From Zygnema cylindricum (lineage: Eukaryota; Streptophyta; Zygnematophyceae; Zygnematales; Zygnemataceae), in the NCBI GenBank assembly GCA_037447655.1, contig JBBHKE010000295.1, positions 191,710-234,665 on the forward strand: DNA of 42,956 bases, in the 5' to 3' direction. This document shows positions 41,240 to 42,956 of the stretch, piece by piece. The notes beneath the pieces were generated by a model that saw only the letters and a program-made list of their open reading frames with translations, was not told the origin of the DNA and made no database searches. Both the position numbers and the translations under genes were made by a program. Within the stretch, counting starts at the first letter, position 1; every line of letters starts with the position of its first letter.

Positions 41240-41459
41240 TACACCGTGTATCGCCATTAGTGTCAATTATTTTTCGCCACTTAAAACATTTTTTTCTACG
41301 TGCACACTTGTCGGATTGTGGATTCCACTTATTTGACTATAAGACAAGAATCTCTCATTCTCATTGGTGGTCTTCAATCTGAAATCGGACAAATGTGTAT
41401 GCAGAAAAGACATTTTAAGTGGCGATAAAAACATTAGCACTAATAGCGGACAAGGTGTA
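41240..41459. mobile_element. TACACCG TIR element, close relative of the one at 34439
   Basis: TACACCGTGTATCGCCATTA at the left and a decayed TAATAGCGGACAAGGTGTA at the right; 220 bp. It has internal inverted repeats (cacttaaaacat and atgttttaagtg type), so the whole element could fold. Confidence 0.8.
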
Positions 41460-41621
41460 GCTTCCTGTGAAGGAGATATCAAAACCCCACGCATACAAGT
41501 CTTTGTAGTAAGTGGAGTGATCTTGTAAAGCTTTAGGAATGTTTTAAGGGTGTCCAATATTGTGGTTCAAATGACAGATCCGCCAGTCGGCGGCTATTTA
41601 GAAACATCATAAGATGGTTTG

Positions 41622-42956
41622 GTGCGTCGTGTCACGGTGCATACTTTTGCGCACCAAAACAGTCGTTTCCTATTCTAGGTAAAAAATGATTTGTATGGGA
41701 AATTTCGTACATATCGATGCTATTCCGTGAATGCTTAAATAAATTGCCTTTTCGTATGACGTCGACCGGAAGCCGCCCTTCGTACCAACATTTAGCGTGT
41801 CAAAACCTTTCCTGGATCAATTCCCAAATTTATTCGAGCCTAAAATCGTTTTTCAAGAAATGAAGGACACTTTTCGTAATCTCGAGATTTACCTTTTCCG
41901 TAAATTTCGCAGGCATCAACTTCATTGGCCCGACGGGTTTCCCGCGGTTATTGTATTTACTATTTAGTATTGACGGTTTCTCGGGTCTATGTTTGCGGAT
42001 CATTGTAATTTTCCGTACAGCCCGACTTTGCACCGAAAAGCCGAAAAGTGCCCCGATGGAGATGAGCCCCGATTCTTGAGCTAAGATATTCGTTCTGTCG
42101 CTAGATTAGACCGGATGATAAGCACATTAAGACGGTGTCATCCGGGGAAGGCTAGACTTAGAAACGTAAGGCTTGGTCGTCACGATTAGTACATAAATGT
42201 CGGTGTGGAAAAGTCAAAATGGTACAGTAGTCCGTCGCTGAGGCAAGCTGTAACAATCGTTTTGTTTTACTTTTTGGGACAAGGACTAAAGGTCGGTGGA
42301 CGCGAAGGTCTCCTTTCGTTGCGCAGCTTGCGGCGTATGACACGTGTCCCAAAATCTTGAAGAAGACAAGGTTGTCTGTAGGCTAATGGTTAAATGATTC
42401 GAATTAGAGGATTTTTTGATTCTGAGCTTTAAAAATGGGTTTAGCGAGGAGAATCTAATGTTGAAAGAGAGAGGGGACGTCACGCATTCCTTTAAGCCCG
42501 CTTTGATAGATTATTTGTGACAAGTCCTTTTGCGTTGCATCTTTTGTCGGCTAGTCATCGCTTGTCTTATTAAGGTCAAATCAATGTCGGTTGTAGGTCG
42601 GTCCCGGTTTGCAGTTTTAAAAGGATGCGGACATCATTTAGGGAAAGACCAAAAACGTTTCACAATGTAAATATAGGAAGGTCTTATTGCCCGCTGTTCT
42701 GAAATTCAACTTCTGCCTTATGGACAAAGTAAGGCAAAAAAACAATGCAAAAAGCTCCATAGAATCGAATAATACGAAGATGCGCATTTTATCTGCAGAA
42801 CTTATCCGTTCCTTTTATCCCTCCGTCCAATTTCTTTTTCGTTGTTCTATAACACGCGTCACTTTGCCGAAGCTGCGCTCTAACCTTCTCGCCGACTATC
42901 TCGCGACCCTCTTTGTCACTTCGGGAAAAGTGAAATGGCGCTTGTCCTCGCCTCAA
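41622..42956. repeat. Right arm of the long inverted repeat
   Basis: See the left arm at 33468-34998. It reaches the window end, so its outer boundary is unknown. Minus-strand frames here (such as 42286-42483) align with plus-strand frames of the left arm (tail PQAAQ and a STDL stretch), but frame breaks differ, so a shared coding past is possible and current coding is not supported. Confidence 0.8.

Overview
The window is AT-rich eukaryotic nuclear DNA. A multi-exon gene with GT-AG introns, two Copia-type LTR retroelements, a hAT-type element with an 8-bp target duplication, and many short inverted-repeat elements all point that way. A 10-base run of N at 32695-32704 marks an assembly gap. 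The interstitial telomere-like repeats are TTTAGGG/CCCTAAA, a type found in plants, green algae and several protist groups. Species cannot be told from the sequence.

Only one gene can be recognised with good support. It is a secreted, multi-domain papain-family (C1A) cysteine protease on the + strand at 13942-19995. In order it has a signal peptide, a PAN/apple domain, a second shorter PAN-like repeat, a ricin-B-type beta-trefoil lectin region and the front half of a papain catalytic domain. The nucleophile cysteine is present, but the next residue, normally Trp, is Ser. The gene is cut in the catalytic domain by a Copia-type LTR element at 19996-24969. The catalytic His and Asn half is not found downstream, so the copy looks like a recently broken pseudogene. 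A second, weaker coding candidate is a pair of charged exons on the - strand at 1139-2947.

The rest is a transposon graveyard. (1) 1-13790: many elements sharing the terminus TACACCGYGAATCGTTATTAG (TA-flanked), two TTA-flanked Harbinger-like elements, nested insertions, a tRNA-like SINE head, a minisatellite next to a Helitron-like hairpin end, and a GC-rich 49-bp tandem array. (2) 13942-19995: the protease, with two more TIR elements in its introns. (3) 19996-24969: the non-autonomous LTR element with no visible reverse transcriptase. (4) 25140-29137: no gene seen. (5) 29138-30602: two copies of a ~0.5 kb direct repeat, the second running into a Copia LTR. (6) 30603-32694: a minus-strand Copia remnant with LTR, polypurine tract and a Gag with two zinc knuckles, no pol. 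(7) 33468-42956: a diverged inverted repeat with ~1.3 kb arms around a 6.6 kb loop. The loop holds a hAT-type element with a perfect 8-bp duplication, a 26-bp minisatellite, a (YEPTI)n-like repeat ORF and two Helitron-like 3' ends.

The two items most worth following are the PAN-lectin-papain fusion with its unusual active-site neighbourhood, and the large TA-flanked TIR family, whose nested copies allow relative dating of insertions.
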